Part shown: positions 13,669-22,008 of the stretch, in pieces
Layout of the letters: every line of letters starts with the position of its first letter
How positions within the stretch are numbered: position 1 is the first letter of the stretch
From: Sphingomonas mollis
GTDB lineage: Bacteria > Pseudomonadota > Alphaproteobacteria > Sphingomonadales > Sphingomonadaceae
Length of the DNA: 35,327 bases
Assembly: GCF_016427505.1 (NCBI RefSeq)
Contig: NZ_JAELXS010000017.1
Location: 1 to 35,327, forward strand
Direction: 5' to 3'
Translations under genes and position numbers: made by a program
The notes under the pieces: model-generated
Told to the model about the DNA's origin: nothing
What the model saw: only the letters and a program-made list of their open reading frames with translations
The model's database searches: none

Positions 13669-13943
13669 TCGATCGATTGCGACGTACGCTGCTTGGCGCG
13701 ACAAGGGTGATCTCGGTCGCTCTGACGATCGGCGAGATCCTGTTCTGGAGCCTCATGGCGGTCCTTGTCCTGTCAATGGATCGGACGATGATGGACGCCG
13801 TCGGCCTGTTGCTCGTCGCAATCCTGATTGGTCGGCTTGGGCTCGCGCGTGACCGTCGTGGTTCCGCTGAACGTGAACAAGAATCCTGGCCGCTGAACCG
13901 TCGCCTGCCTCATGGGCGCGACGCTTGGCACCAGCACGGTTAG
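13665..13943 (+). CDS. small membrane protein in the par operon
   Basis: This 92-aa protein has two hydrophobic segments (about residues 13-37 and 44-60) joined by a short loop, then a charged tail (RDRRGSAEREQESWPLNRR). Its ATG overlaps the stop of the upstream gene (ATGA), and parA starts 13 bases after its stop, so it is firmly part of the operon. I recognise no family. A membrane partner of a ParA-type ATPase is conceivable but unproven. Confidence 0.65.
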   Translation: MIDRLRRTLLGATRVISVALTIGEILFWSLMAVLVLSMDRTMMDAVGLLLVAILIGRLGLARDRRGSAEREQESWPLNRRLPHGRDAWHQHG

Positions 13944-13956
13944 GAGCAGCAGGCCT

Positions 13957-14772
13957 GTGCGAACGATTACCCTCAATATCGAGAAAGGCGGCGTCGGCAA
14001 GACCACGCTGGCCTGTCATCTCGCCTGGTATCTTGCTGAGCGGGGCGAGCGTGTCGTCGTTCTCGACCTCGACCAGCAGGGTAACGCGACGTCGACGCTG
14101 ACTAGCTACGAGAAGCCGGAAGACGGTCCCGACGAGGGGCCGAAAGTGCCCTTTTCGGTCATCGGTTCGATAGAATCGCTGTTCCGCCCTGATTTCGAGT
14201 ATCCGACCGGCGTAGAGGGCACGGCACATGTTTTCGACGGTGCGGAAGCATTGCACGAGTTCACGAGCGACTATCAGCACGCAATCGAGGCCCTTGCCGA
14301 CAACTTCCCCGCGCTCGCTCCACATTATGATTTCTGCGTGATCGACACCGCGCCGGGCTGGAGCTGGATCAATTTCGCCGGGTTGATGATGACCGATCAC
14401 CTGATCGTGCCGCTCCAGATCGAGAAGCTGGCGCTTGACGGCCTGCAGCGCATTTCGGACTCGATCCGGACCGTCGAGGAACGCGGACGTGGTGGGCGCA
14501 AGATCGACTTCCTGGGGCTGGTCGCGAACAACTACCGGCTGGACAATCGGCTTCATGCGGCCAACCTCGAAGCTCTGAAACGGGAGACCGGCGACTTTCT
14601 CTTTCCAACGCCGATCCCGCATCGCCAGCATATCGCCGAGGCCATGGATCAGGCGGTGCCCGTGTGGCGCCTGGCAAAGGATACACGCGACGCGAGCGCC
14701 CTGATGACCGCGGTGCTCGACGAAGCAATGAAGCGGGTGCTCAGAACCCTGCAGAAGGAAAAAGCGGCATGA
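13957..14772 (+). CDS. parA: ParA partition ATPase
   Basis: This 271-aa protein carries the deviant Walker A motif EKGGVGKTTLACHLAWYL (residues 9-26), Walker A' VVVLDLDQQGNATSTL, and Walker B YDFCVIDTAPG. ParA dimers bind DNA with ATP and are driven by ParB to position plasmids. It lacks a long N-terminal HTH, so it is close to the type Ib or chromosomal form, which usually leaves autoregulation to another protein. I chose the GTG at 13957 just before the first strand, preceded by TAGGAGCAGCAGG. It overlaps parB by four bases. Confidence 0.93.
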   Translation: MRTITLNIEKGGVGKTTLACHLAWYLAERGERVVVLDLDQQGNATSTLTSYEKPEDGPDEGPKVPFSVIGSIESLFRPDFEYPTGVEGTAHVFDGAEALHEFTSDYQHAIEALADNFPALAPHYDFCVIDTAPGWSWINFAGLMMTDHLIVPLQIEKLALDGLQRISDSIRTVEERGRGGRKIDFLGLVANNYRLDNRLHAANLEALKRETGDFLFPTPIPHRQHIAEAMDQAVPVWRLAKDTRDASALMTAVLDEAMKRVLRTLQKEKAA

Positions 14773-15776
14773 TCGCCAAGACAGGTTTCGCCCGGCAGCT
14801 CGGCAACATCGGCTCGAAGGTCCTGCGCGACGAGACGCCGGCCGGAACCGCCGCGCAGGTCCCGATCGACGATATCGTGCCCGACCCGAACAACCCACGA
14901 AAGTCATTCGACCAGGCCGCCTTGAACGAATTGGCCCAGTCGATAGAGACGCGCGGCATTCTCCAGCCCATCGTGTTGTCGCCCAGGAACGACGACGGCA
15001 AATATGTAATCCGCTATGGCGAGCGGCGCTGGCGGGCTGCGGCGATCGCCAAGCTCGCCGCGGTGCCGGCGATCATCGCAACGGCCGATGAGGGCGAAGG
15101 GCGCGCGCTCGACCAGGTCGTCGAGAACGAGCAACGCGAAAACCTGAAGAACAGCGAATTGCTGGACGCGATCAGGCAGGAGCTGGCGGCCAAGGTGAAG
15201 CAGGCGGAGATCGCCAAGCGGCTCGGCCGGTCGAAGTCGGTTATCGCAATGTATGCTGCGTTGACCGACGCGCCGCAGCCGATCGCCGCGGTCATCGACC
15301 ATATTTCGATCCGCTCCGCCTATAACCTCATGTCGGCCTGGAAGATCGATGCCGAGGCGACGCAGGCCTATATCGAGGCGGACGGTGCCAACCTTTCCGC
15401 GGCTGCCACGCAGCGCCTGGCGACCGATATTGCCGCCCCTCCCCCTGCTCCAGTCCCGGACGACGTGGCTCCAGACAACGCTGCCGACGAGACGGCTACC
15501 CAATCGGAAAAGTTTGCACGTGCAAACTCCGACGAGAAGACAAGCGCCGCGCCGGCTGAACCGAGAAGCCGCAACGAGGGCACGGGCAAAGGCAAGGGCG
15601 ATCGACAAGCCGCAGAGCTCGATGCCAGCCTAGCCTCACCTCGGGTTCTGACGGTGTTCGTTGATGGTCGCCCTGGACAGCTGATCTTGTCGCAGCCCGA
15701 TCTCGCCGCGCAGATCCTCGTGCGGCTCGATGATGGTAGCGAGGTGTCGCTGGGTTCGTTGTTGCCTCAGCCCTGA
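14769..15776 (+). CDS. parB: ParB centromere-binding protein
   Basis: This 335-aa protein has the ParB/Srx CTP-binding domain: VPIDDIVPDPNNPRKSF, then GERRWRAA (box II) and ENEQRENL (box III). A central HTH follows (QAEIAKRLGRSKSVIAMYAA), then a Pro/Ala-rich linker and a C-terminal dimer domain (LTVFVDGRPGQLILSQPDLA). It would load as a clamp at parS and spread. Its own linker codons for KFARANS contain a parS-like palindrome at 15512. The ATG overlaps the parA stop (ATGA). A hairpin after the gene may end the operon. Confidence 0.93.
   Translation: MIAKTGFARQLGNIGSKVLRDETPAGTAAQVPIDDIVPDPNNPRKSFDQAALNELAQSIETRGILQPIVLSPRNDDGKYVIRYGERRWRAAAIAKLAAVPAIIATADEGEGRALDQVVENEQRENLKNSELLDAIRQELAAKVKQAEIAKRLGRSKSVIAMYAALTDAPQPIAAVIDHISIRSAYNLMSAWKIDAEATQAYIEADGANLSAAATQRLATDIAAPPPAPVPDDVAPDNAADETATQSEKFARANSDEKTSAAPAEPRSRNEGTGKGKGDRQAAELDASLASPRVLTVFVDGRPGQLILSQPDLAAQILVRLDDGSEVSLGSLLPQP
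15512..15527. promoter_or_regulatory. parS-like palindrome, site 2 (inside parB)
   Basis: GTTTGCACGTGCAAAC, perfect, extended to 18 bp (AGTTTGCACGTGCAAACT). It lies in codons for the variable linker of ParB, where sequence is free to change. Confidence 0.65.
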
Positions 15777-15809
15777 TCCTTCTTTCCGCGTCTCTTCTGA
15801 TCGTTCTGC

Positions 15810-15836
15810 GAGCGGTTCGACGATGTCGAGCCGCTC
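15810..15836 (+). terminator. 12-bp hairpin after parB
   Basis: GAGCGGTTCGAC (15810-15821) pairs with GTCGAGCCGCTC (15825-15836) with one wobble, loop GAT. It starts 33 bases after parB. It may be a terminator or an inverted repeat of the oriT region. Confidence 0.5.
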
Positions 15837-15910
15837 GTCGTCGTTGCGGGGCAATCCGGATCGAGGGCAGGGGAGGGGGGTGGACCTAATCGACCCGATA
15901 AATGGACCGA

Positions 15911-15926
15911 GTTTGCATGTGCAAAC
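15911..15926. promoter_or_regulatory. parS-like palindrome, site 3 (next to oriT)
   Basis: GTTTGCATGTGCAAAC, one central mismatch from perfect symmetry, lies 24 bases before the nic motif and upstream of the mobilisation genes. Here ParB could also act as a repressor of mob expression. Confidence 0.6.
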
Positions 15927-15949
15927 TTCAAGAGGAGATTTAGGTCTGA

Positions 15950-15973
15950 TGGCAGGATAGCGCCTGTGAGGCG
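15950..15973 (-). other. oriT: origin of transfer, P-type nic region
   Basis: TGGCAGGATA on the plus strand is TATCCTGCCA on the minus strand, the YATCCTG|Y nic core known from RP4-type oriT and Ti T-DNA borders. The cut would fall between 15953 and 15952 on the minus strand. Directly 5' of the nic core on that strand is the inverted repeat CGCCT-AGGCG (15961-15973), where relaxases of this class bind. A MobC-like gene and a MOB-P-type relaxase gene start immediately downstream, as expected. Confidence 0.7.
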
Positions 15974-16007
15974 TATTGTATTGCGATTGGCGGACGAGCT
16001 TTTCTCG

Positions 16008-16547
16008 ATGACGACGCTGGCGACTTTTTCAATCCGCCTTGATGCTGCGGCCATGTCGCGGTTCGATGCGATTGCGGCAGGGCAGGGGGGGCGCAGCGCT
16101 CTCCTGCGCCAGTTGATCGCCAAGCGGATCGCGGATGATTTTGACGCGTATTCTGAGGTGGGGGAGGGGCCGCCGCGTGATCGCACGGTCCGGATTCACC
16201 TCAGCGCGAGCGAAGCTGCCGTCGTCGCCGAGCACGCGCGCGGCCTCGCTGTTACGCCGGCCAGGTGGATTTCGTTGCTGGTGCGCCGTCGCATCCGGAT
16301 TGGCCCGCGCGTCGATTTCGGCTGGCGGGTCCTGCTGGTTGATATCCGACGCCAGCTGCGCGGCGTAGCCCGCAATCTCAACCAAGCGACACGCGCGGTG
16401 AATGCAGCGATGATGGAAGACTCCGGGCTCGACCTCAGTCGTGAAGTCGGTCGTCTCCTGGACATGCGAATGGAGGTCGCCGAACAGGTTGGCGCGATGG
16501 ATGCGGCGCTCCTTGCCGACTATGCCTATTGGCAGGTCCCCGCATGA
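16008..16547 (+). CDS. MobC-like relaxosome accessory protein
   Basis: This 179-aa protein starts with a likely ribbon-helix-helix (FSIRLDAAAMSRFDAIAAGQ) and has a second basic block, RTVRIHLSASEAAVVAEHAR. Its C-terminal part reads RRQLRGVARNLNQATRAVNA, a signature of MobC/TraJ-type accessory proteins (the RxxxxNLNQ motif). Such proteins bind oriT and help the relaxase open the DNA. The start at 16008 is uncertain; a GTG at 15966 lies inside the oriT repeat. It overlaps the relaxase gene by four bases and follows oriT at once. Confidence 0.75.
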   Translation: MTTLATFSIRLDAAAMSRFDAIAAGQGGRSALLRQLIAKRIADDFDAYSEVGEGPPRDRTVRIHLSASEAAVVAEHARGLAVTPARWISLLVRRRIRIGPRVDFGWRVLLVDIRRQLRGVARNLNQATRAVNAAMMEDSGLDLSREVGRLLDMRMEVAEQVGAMDAALLADYAYWQVPA

Positions 16548-17632
16548 CATTCGCAACGCTCGACGTTGCCGAACTCGACGGCATCTGGTCTTGGCCAAAG
16601 CGCGCACGGCGCGTGCAAGGGGGCCCCGATGCCGTTCCCTATGCACTTGGCAGGGTGGGCCGGTCAGGCGGGGGGCCTGGATCAGCTGGTCGAATGTCCA
16701 GCGCGCAGGCCGCAGCACGCGCCCGTCTCGACCGTCTGTCTTCCAAGGTGCCGGAGGTGATGGTCAAGGTTACCGGCCGCAAGCATGTCGGCGGTGCGGC
16801 TTCTGCTCACCTCGCCTACATCGGCCGGCACGGGCAACTGGAGATCGAAACACGCGATGGCGACCTCATCGATACGAAGGCGGCCATGATCGCGCTTGGC
16901 GAGGAATGGGACAGCGATGCCGATTCCGCGCGCGGTCAGCGCGTAGCGGCAGTGGCACTCGTATTTTCGATGCCCGAAGGGACGCCGCCCTCGGTGGTCA
17001 AGGACGCCGCCCGGGCGGTCGCGCAGCAGACGTTCGGCGAGATCCATGACTTTGTCATGGCGCTCCATGTCGATACAGGCCGCCCGCACGTACACCTGAC
17101 TGTCGCGGCAGCCGGCGAAAACGGCCAGCGCTTCAACCCGCGCAAGGATGATCTTGCGCGGATGCGAGAGAGCTTTGCACAAGAGCTTCGCAGCCGCGGC
17201 GTCAAGGCGGAGGCAACCCCGCGGCGCGCGCGGGGACAGATGCGCTCGGGGCAGGCAATGAGCCTCTACAAGCAGCGTGTGGCGCACCAGCTTGGCGAGC
17301 GCCCGCTTCCCAACGCCGATGCAGCTGTTCTTAACGAGGTCCGTTCGGTGATCGTGGGCACCAAGAGCTTTCACCACACGCCGGACGAAATCGCTGGCGG
17401 CCGCAATTGGCGACACGCGAGAGCGGTCTATACTCGCGCGGCCGATCGGCTGGCGCGATCCGATGAAGCTGAAGACCGGACGCTCGCCGCCAAGGTCCAC
17501 GGTTTCGTCGCGGCGTTTCCTACCCCCGACACGTACCGGATGGCGGTCGGTAAATCAGCTATCGAGAAGCTTAAGCGCGCACCGGATCCCCCGCGGCGGC
17601 GGGACGGACCTGATCGCTCCAGCCATCGGTAA
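16544..17632 (+). CDS. relaxase (MOB-P/VirD2-like mobilisation nuclease)
   Basis: This 362-aa protein has the relaxase three-histidine motif, ALHVDTGRPHVHLTVAAAGE (about residues 180-200), followed by FNPRKDDLARMRESFAQELR as in MOB-P relaxases. An earlier AHLAYIGRHG segment probably contains the catalytic tyrosine. It would nick oriT at 15952/15953 and pilot the strand through the VirB channel. The N-terminal 50 residues are low in structure, and the protein is short, without helicase or primase domains. The ATG overlaps the mobC stop (ATGA). Confidence 0.85.
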   Translation: MTFATLDVAELDGIWSWPKRARRVQGGPDAVPYALGRVGRSGGGPGSAGRMSSAQAAARARLDRLSSKVPEVMVKVTGRKHVGGAASAHLAYIGRHGQLEIETRDGDLIDTKAAMIALGEEWDSDADSARGQRVAAVALVFSMPEGTPPSVVKDAARAVAQQTFGEIHDFVMALHVDTGRPHVHLTVAAAGENGQRFNPRKDDLARMRESFAQELRSRGVKAEATPRRARGQMRSGQAMSLYKQRVAHQLGERPLPNADAAVLNEVRSVIVGTKSFHHTPDEIAGGRNWRHARAVYTRAADRLARSDEAEDRTLAAKVHGFVAAFPTPDTYRMAVGKSAIEKLKRAPDPPRRRDGPDRSSHR

Positions 17633-17661
17633 CCGTCACGCCGGGCCGCTATTTCGCCGAC

Positions 17662-17687
17662 CGAAAGTTTGCACATGCAAACTTTCG
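17662..17687. promoter_or_regulatory. parS-like palindrome, site 4
   Basis: The core GTTTGCACATGCAAAC (17667-17682) is extended by matching CGAAA/TTTCG arms to 26 bp with one central mismatch. It sits between the convergent ends of the relaxase gene and the LPD7 gene. Confidence 0.65.
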
Positions 17688-17776
17688 AGGTCTTGCTGGA
17701 CACGTAGCGCACGCAGCAGTCTTCGCAGCCAGTAACGGGTTGTTCATCATGTCCGCCTATAGCTGTTGGGGGTGTA

Positions 17777-17796
17777 CCGCCGTTGCTGAGCGGCGG
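17777..17796 (-). terminator. possible terminator at the end of the T4SS operon
   Basis: CCGCCG (17777-17782) pairs with CGGCGG (17791-17796). It lies about 33 bases beyond the LPD7 stop on the minus strand and has no T-run, so the call is weak. Confidence 0.3.
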
Positions 17797-17829
17797 CATG
17801 ATGTCAGGCCAGGGTCGACGAAACGGGCA

Positions 17830-19062
17830 TCACCGGGATCTTTCGCGATTGTGAAACAGGATTTCTCGTGACTGCTCTGTCTGGACGGTGACCCGTTCCT
17901 TGACCTGTACAGGTTCGGTTTTCTCGCCCCGGGAAAGCCTGCCGGCGATCTCGATCTTGGCTGCGGTCGTTGCCCTGTCCACGGCGTCACGGTCTTCACC
18001 AAATCTTGCACGGGCGGCGACATGCGCCAGCATGACATGGCCCTGAGCGGCCTTGAGGTCAGGGTCGCGCGCATTTTCCGCATGCGACTGGCGCATGAAC
18101 CGCTCCGACGCCGCAGCTGATCCGGTCTGGTCCCTCCCGTCCAGACCCTTGATGTCCCACCGGTTGCGATCCGCCGGGATGCGACCCCTTTCGCTGTCCA
18201 CCTCGACCGGATCCGTCCCGGCACGACGCACCGCGACATGGTCTCCAACGCGGCTTCCCGATCGCTCCAGCGCGGCCGACAATCCGACCCCCCATGCACG
18301 TTCGCGCCGCCCATCGGGCGTCTCAAGATCGACAAACGGCGTGTCGCGCTTGGCTCTCTCGTTGAACTTAGCCGTGCCGATCTCGAGGATGCGGCCCTCG
18401 ACCCCGCGATCGAAGTCGGGACGTGCGGGAAGGGCTATGCCCGACCGTTCCTCCCTTTGAGAGGGGCCTCGTGACCGATCGATATGGGTGATCGAACCCT
18501 CGCCGCGTCGCCGCGCTTCCTCGAGTTCCACCTTGGTTGGCGAATAGCCCTCGACCTCTATCCCACGCGCCATTGCCGCTTTCCACACTTCGCGTCGAAA
18601 CGCCTCGCTGCCGCTGACGCGCAGGCGATCCCACTGACGATGCTCGGCGATCTCGACCAGTTCGCCAGCCACCGATGCATCACGTCCTACCAGCCGCGCG
18701 CCGCCGTCCTTGAACGTCGGGTTCTTCTCGGACGAGTTCCGGAAATACTCATCGCCGACCTTCACGTAACGCGAGCGGATATGCGCGGGCAGGCTGTCTG
18801 ACTCGTCGATCGTCGACGTCCGCCGAGCTTTGCCATCCGCCGGCTGCGCAGGCGCACCCTCGTCTGGAAGCTTGCTGTCGGCGCTGGCGCGTGGCGCGGT
18901 CGCTCGGCTCCGCGATGCCGCTTCGGCAAGTTCAGGGAGTTCGGCCGCATCCACTCGGGGCTTCGGCGAGGTTGGCGGCGTGATCGATCCGGACTCGGTC
19001 ACCTTGTCAGTGTCGCGTCCAGAAGGGTGGTCGGAGGCAGATGTGTTCGGGTCGGTCGACAT
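17830..19062 (-). CDS. LPD7-domain protein, conjugation-associated
   Basis: This 410-aa protein begins with a disordered acidic/Ser-Pro region. It then has an LPD7 domain (about residues 85-175: SRYVKVGDEYFRNSSEKN, VEIAEHRQWDRLRVSGSEAF then RREVWKAAMARGIEVEGYSP). A second beta domain follows (GRILEIGTAKFNERAKRDTP; WGVGLSAALERSG; VGDHVAVRR). Both are often fused to relaxases or primases of conjugative plasmids; here they stand free. The ATG at 19062 follows AGGGAAG, while one at 19077 overlaps virD4. As last gene of the virB-virD4 operon it may be a transferred or relaxosome-linked protein; function unproven. Confidence 0.75.
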   Translation of the reverse strand: MSTDPNTSASDHPSGRDTDKVTESGSITPPTSPKPRVDAAELPELAEAASRSRATAPRASADSKLPDEGAPAQPADGKARRTSTIDESDSLPAHIRSRYVKVGDEYFRNSSEKNPTFKDGGARLVGRDASVAGELVEIAEHRQWDRLRVSGSEAFRREVWKAAMARGIEVEGYSPTKVELEEARRRGEGSITHIDRSRGPSQREERSGIALPARPDFDRGVEGRILEIGTAKFNERAKRDTPFVDLETPDGRRERAWGVGLSAALERSGSRVGDHVAVRRAGTDPVEVDSERGRIPADRNRWDIKGLDGRDQTGSAAASERFMRQSHAENARDPDLKAAQGHVMLAHVAARARFGEDRDAVDRATTAAKIEIAGRLSRGEKTEPVQVKERVTVQTEQSREILFHNRERSR

Positions 19063-19073
19063 GGTTGCTTCCC

Positions 19074-21008
19074 TCATGTGCGGGCCTTCTCGCGCGAGCG
19101 CACGATGCGTTTGGTTTTCTCGGGACTGTTGGCAGCGGCCTCGACGGCGACTGTCCCCCCGTCGTCGGCCGCGCGTCGGGCGAAGATGCTCGGGAAACGT
19201 TCGATACCGATGCTGGCGATGACCGCGGTGTCCAGACGGTCGAACCCAGTGTCGAGCGCTGATTTCGAAAGGTCACCGAACAGCGATGTCTGCGGTGGTG
19301 CGATATCAGCCAATGCGGGTAGGGTCCGGAGTGAGAGCGCGTCTTCGCTGGCGTCGACGACTTTCATTGCCGGAGCAGGCCGGGCGTTCGCAGGAGCGGC
19401 CGCGACCACGGGTGCCGGCAGAAGGCGGCGCGTAAACAGGCGGGACGCGAAATAACGGATCTTGGTCGCCATGACCGGAGGCATGCCTCCACGCAGGATC
19501 AGCATTCGATCACGTGGCAATTGCATCAGCTCCTGGGGGAGCATCAGCGCGCGTCGTTGATCGGATTCCGACATCGACCGGTTCGCGAGCATGCCGTGGA
19601 TGGTCCGGCTTTTCGTGGTCGCGGTCTGCCCGACGAAGCCGATCCGTTCGGACAGTTCGTTCGCGACCTTCAACTCTTTCGGGGTGAAGGCAACCTCAAC
19701 GCCGCAATTGGCAACGATCTCGTCGGCGACGTCGTTGCCGTAGACGGCGCGCAATTGCGATCGCGACTGGATCACCGGCAAGAGCCTGAAGCCGTAGCCC
19801 GCGACAAAGCTGAAACCGTTCGCGATGACGTTGGCACGGCCGAGGCGCGCAAACTCGTCGAGCAGCACAAGCACCGAAATACTGTGGCGACCTCCATCCG
19901 GCAGATCACGCGTGTTCAGGTCGATCAGCTGCTGGAAGAACAGATTGTAGAGCGGTGCGACCCGCTCGAGCTCATCGGGTGACACGCCAAGATAGATCGA
20001 CATGCGCGTGTCGCGGATCGTTCGAAGATCGAAATCGCTGGCAGACGTGGCGGCATCGACATGGGGATCGAGCCACAGGTTCAGCCGGGACGTGATCGTC
20101 TGCTTCAGACCGGAAACGGTATTTTCGGCACCGCCGATAAAGTCGTGGATCGCACGCACGCCGCCCGGCGCCATATCCTGTTCAAGGGCGGTGACCTGCT
20201 TGCGCAGATAGTCCTGCGTTCCCGGCTGCGTCACCTGCCGGTAGATCTCGCCGAGCGTAAACGGCACAGCGTCCATTGCCGCAACCAGGGCGCCGACGCC
20301 GACAAAGCCCGTGATCGCGCCCTGAGTCCAGAAAGGGTCGGCCCGGTCAGGCACCGGGAACAGCATGGTCGCGATTTTCTGCAACTCGGTCACGACATCG
20401 TCGTGCACGCGGCGATCGATATGCCCGAGCGGGTTGTAGCGCGCCGTTGCGCGATCGCGTGCCATCGGATTGAACAGGAAGACCTTCTGCCCATGCGCCT
20501 GCCGAAACCCGGCAGTAGCCTCCCAATTCTCGCGCTTGATATCGAGGACGACCACCGACCCCGCCCAGGTCAGCAAATTGGGAATGACGATGCCGATGCC
20601 CTTGCCGCTGCGGGTCGGGGCCTCGAGCAGGACATGTTCGTTCCCGCCGAAGACCAGGTAACGTCCGCGTTTGCGCCCAAGGATGATCCCGTCGCTATCG
20701 CGCATGCCTTCGCGTCGGATTTCCGTCTCGCGGGCGAACCGGGCATCGCCGTGCAACGCGCGGGGACGGCGCAGGAACGCGATCATGCCCCCGGTAACCA
20801 CGATAGTTGCGATGCCCATGCCGATCGCCAGCCATTTGATGACCCGGCGATCTTGGCGATAATACCAGAAGAACGCGGGCAGTTTCAGGGGATCGAGCCT
20901 TGCAAACGGCAAGCCGAGACCCGTCCACGCCATGAACCCGCCGAACAGAAGAATCAGGCCAATAGTAGCGAGCCCGATCCCGACCCAGATGGCCGCCTTA
21001 GAGGCCAT
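19074..21008 (-). CDS. virD4: VirD4 type IV coupling protein
   Basis: This 644-aa inner-membrane ATPase has two N-terminal membrane segments (about residues 5-30 and 55-78), then the ATPase domain with Walker A EAPTRSGKGIGIVIPNLL (about 128-145) and Walker B SVLVLLDEFARLG. FSFVAGYGFRLLPVIQSRSQ is the family sensor region. It hands the relaxase-DNA complex to the VirB channel. The C-terminal 120 residues are variable, as is usual for substrate specificity. The start at 21008 overlaps the virB11 end by 11 bases; an earlier ATG is less likely. Confidence 0.95.
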   Translation of the reverse strand: MASKAAIWVGIGLATIGLILLFGGFMAWTGLGLPFARLDPLKLPAFFWYYRQDRRVIKWLAIGMGIATIVVTGGMIAFLRRPRALHGDARFARETEIRREGMRDSDGIILGRKRGRYLVFGGNEHVLLEAPTRSGKGIGIVIPNLLTWAGSVVVLDIKRENWEATAGFRQAHGQKVFLFNPMARDRATARYNPLGHIDRRVHDDVVTELQKIATMLFPVPDRADPFWTQGAITGFVGVGALVAAMDAVPFTLGEIYRQVTQPGTQDYLRKQVTALEQDMAPGGVRAIHDFIGGAENTVSGLKQTITSRLNLWLDPHVDAATSASDFDLRTIRDTRMSIYLGVSPDELERVAPLYNLFFQQLIDLNTRDLPDGGRHSISVLVLLDEFARLGRANVIANGFSFVAGYGFRLLPVIQSRSQLRAVYGNDVADEIVANCGVEVAFTPKELKVANELSERIGFVGQTATTKSRTIHGMLANRSMSESDQRRALMLPQELMQLPRDRMLILRGGMPPVMATKIRYFASRLFTRRLLPAPVVAAAPANARPAPAMKVVDASEDALSLRTLPALADIAPPQTSLFGDLSKSALDTGFDRLDTAVIASIGIERFPSIFARRAADDGGTVAVEAAANSPEKTKRIVRSREKART

Positions 21009-22005
21009 GGTCGTGACGGCCGGCCGGATCATGGAACACCTCCGTGATCCGGAAGCGGCCATCGACCTTCTTCATCTGCACCACGATATCGACCAATAGC
21101 CGCAGCAACGCCCGGATATCGTCGCGCGACAGGTCTCGTCCGCCTTCGCTTTCCTTCACGAGCAACGTCAACTGCTCGAAGGCCAGTTGCGCGGAATCCG
21201 CATGGACGGTCGTAATCGAGCCTGGATGACCGGAGTTGACGTTGCGCAGATAGAAGAAGGCGGTGCCGTCACGTAGCTCCTGGAGGAGGATGCGGTCGGG
21301 TCGCATCCTGAGCGCGCTCTCTAGCAAATGCTTTGCCGAGATCTGCGCGGTACCCTGGCCATCCTTGGCATAGATCATGTGCACCTTGTTGCGGTGGGGC
21401 ACGTCGAGTTCGCGGGTGTCCTCGATCGTGAGGATCCGTTCGTGCGCCGGAATGCACTGGATAAGACCCTTCGAGAACGTGGTCTTGCCCGAGCCCGTAG
21501 CGCCGCTCACGAGGATGTTCTTGCGGGCACGCACCGCCAGGTCGAAGAACGCACGCCATTGCCTGGCGTCGCGCAGGGCGATCAATTCGTGATCGATCGC
21601 GCCCAGCGCGGTCGTACCGGTGATCGTCTCCGAAAACAGTCCGCTCCTCTCGAAATCACCGAGGCTGAGCGTGTTGCCGCTCGGCTTCCTGATCGTCAGC
21701 GAGATCGCCTCGACCGCGGGGGGCATCAGAATTTGAACCCGTTCCCCGGTCGGCAACACCGTCGAGCAGATCGGCGCGTGTTGCGTGATATCCTGCCGGG
21801 TCCAGGCGGCTGCGCTGGTGGCAAGCGTCATCAGGTGGACGTCGTCCAGACCGTCGACATGCTCCCAGCGCCACCCGTTGCGATCCTCGATCCCGACATC
21901 ACCACCCGGACCATTGATGACGAGCTCAGTCACGCCGTCAGCATCGAGCAGCGCGCGGATCGGGGCGAGACAATGCGTCAGGACGGCCGCGTCGCTCGTG
22001 AACAC
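20998..22005 (-). CDS. virB11: VirB11 secretion ATPase
   Basis: This 335-aa hexameric traffic ATPase has an N-terminal domain (VTELVINGPGGDVGIEDRNG), Walker A SGATGSGKTTFSKGL (about residue 165), the Asp box TIEDTRELDVP, Walker B RPDRILLQELRDG, and the His box SGHPGSITTVHAD. All motifs are intact. It works at the inner face of the membrane, switching between pilus assembly and DNA transfer with VirB4 and VirD4. It starts three bases after virB10. Confidence 0.95.
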   Translation of the reverse strand: MFTSDAAVLTHCLAPIRALLDADGVTELVINGPGGDVGIEDRNGWRWEHVDGLDDVHLMTLATSAAAWTRQDITQHAPICSTVLPTGERVQILMPPAVEAISLTIRKPSGNTLSLGDFERSGLFSETITGTTALGAIDHELIALRDARQWRAFFDLAVRARKNILVSGATGSGKTTFSKGLIQCIPAHERILTIEDTRELDVPHRNKVHMIYAKDGQGTAQISAKHLLESALRMRPDRILLQELRDGTAFFYLRNVNSGHPGSITTVHADSAQLAFEQLTLLVKESEGGRDLSRDDIRALLRLLVDIVVQMKKVDGRFRITEVFHDPAGRHDHGL

Positions 22006-22008
22006 GGG

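Noticed and set aside
20061..21047. 328-aa ORF antisense to virD4, and similar long antisense frames over virB4, virB11 and the relaxase
   Set aside because: High-GC genes routinely give long open antisense frames. The virD4 and virB proteins on the other strand are unmistakable.
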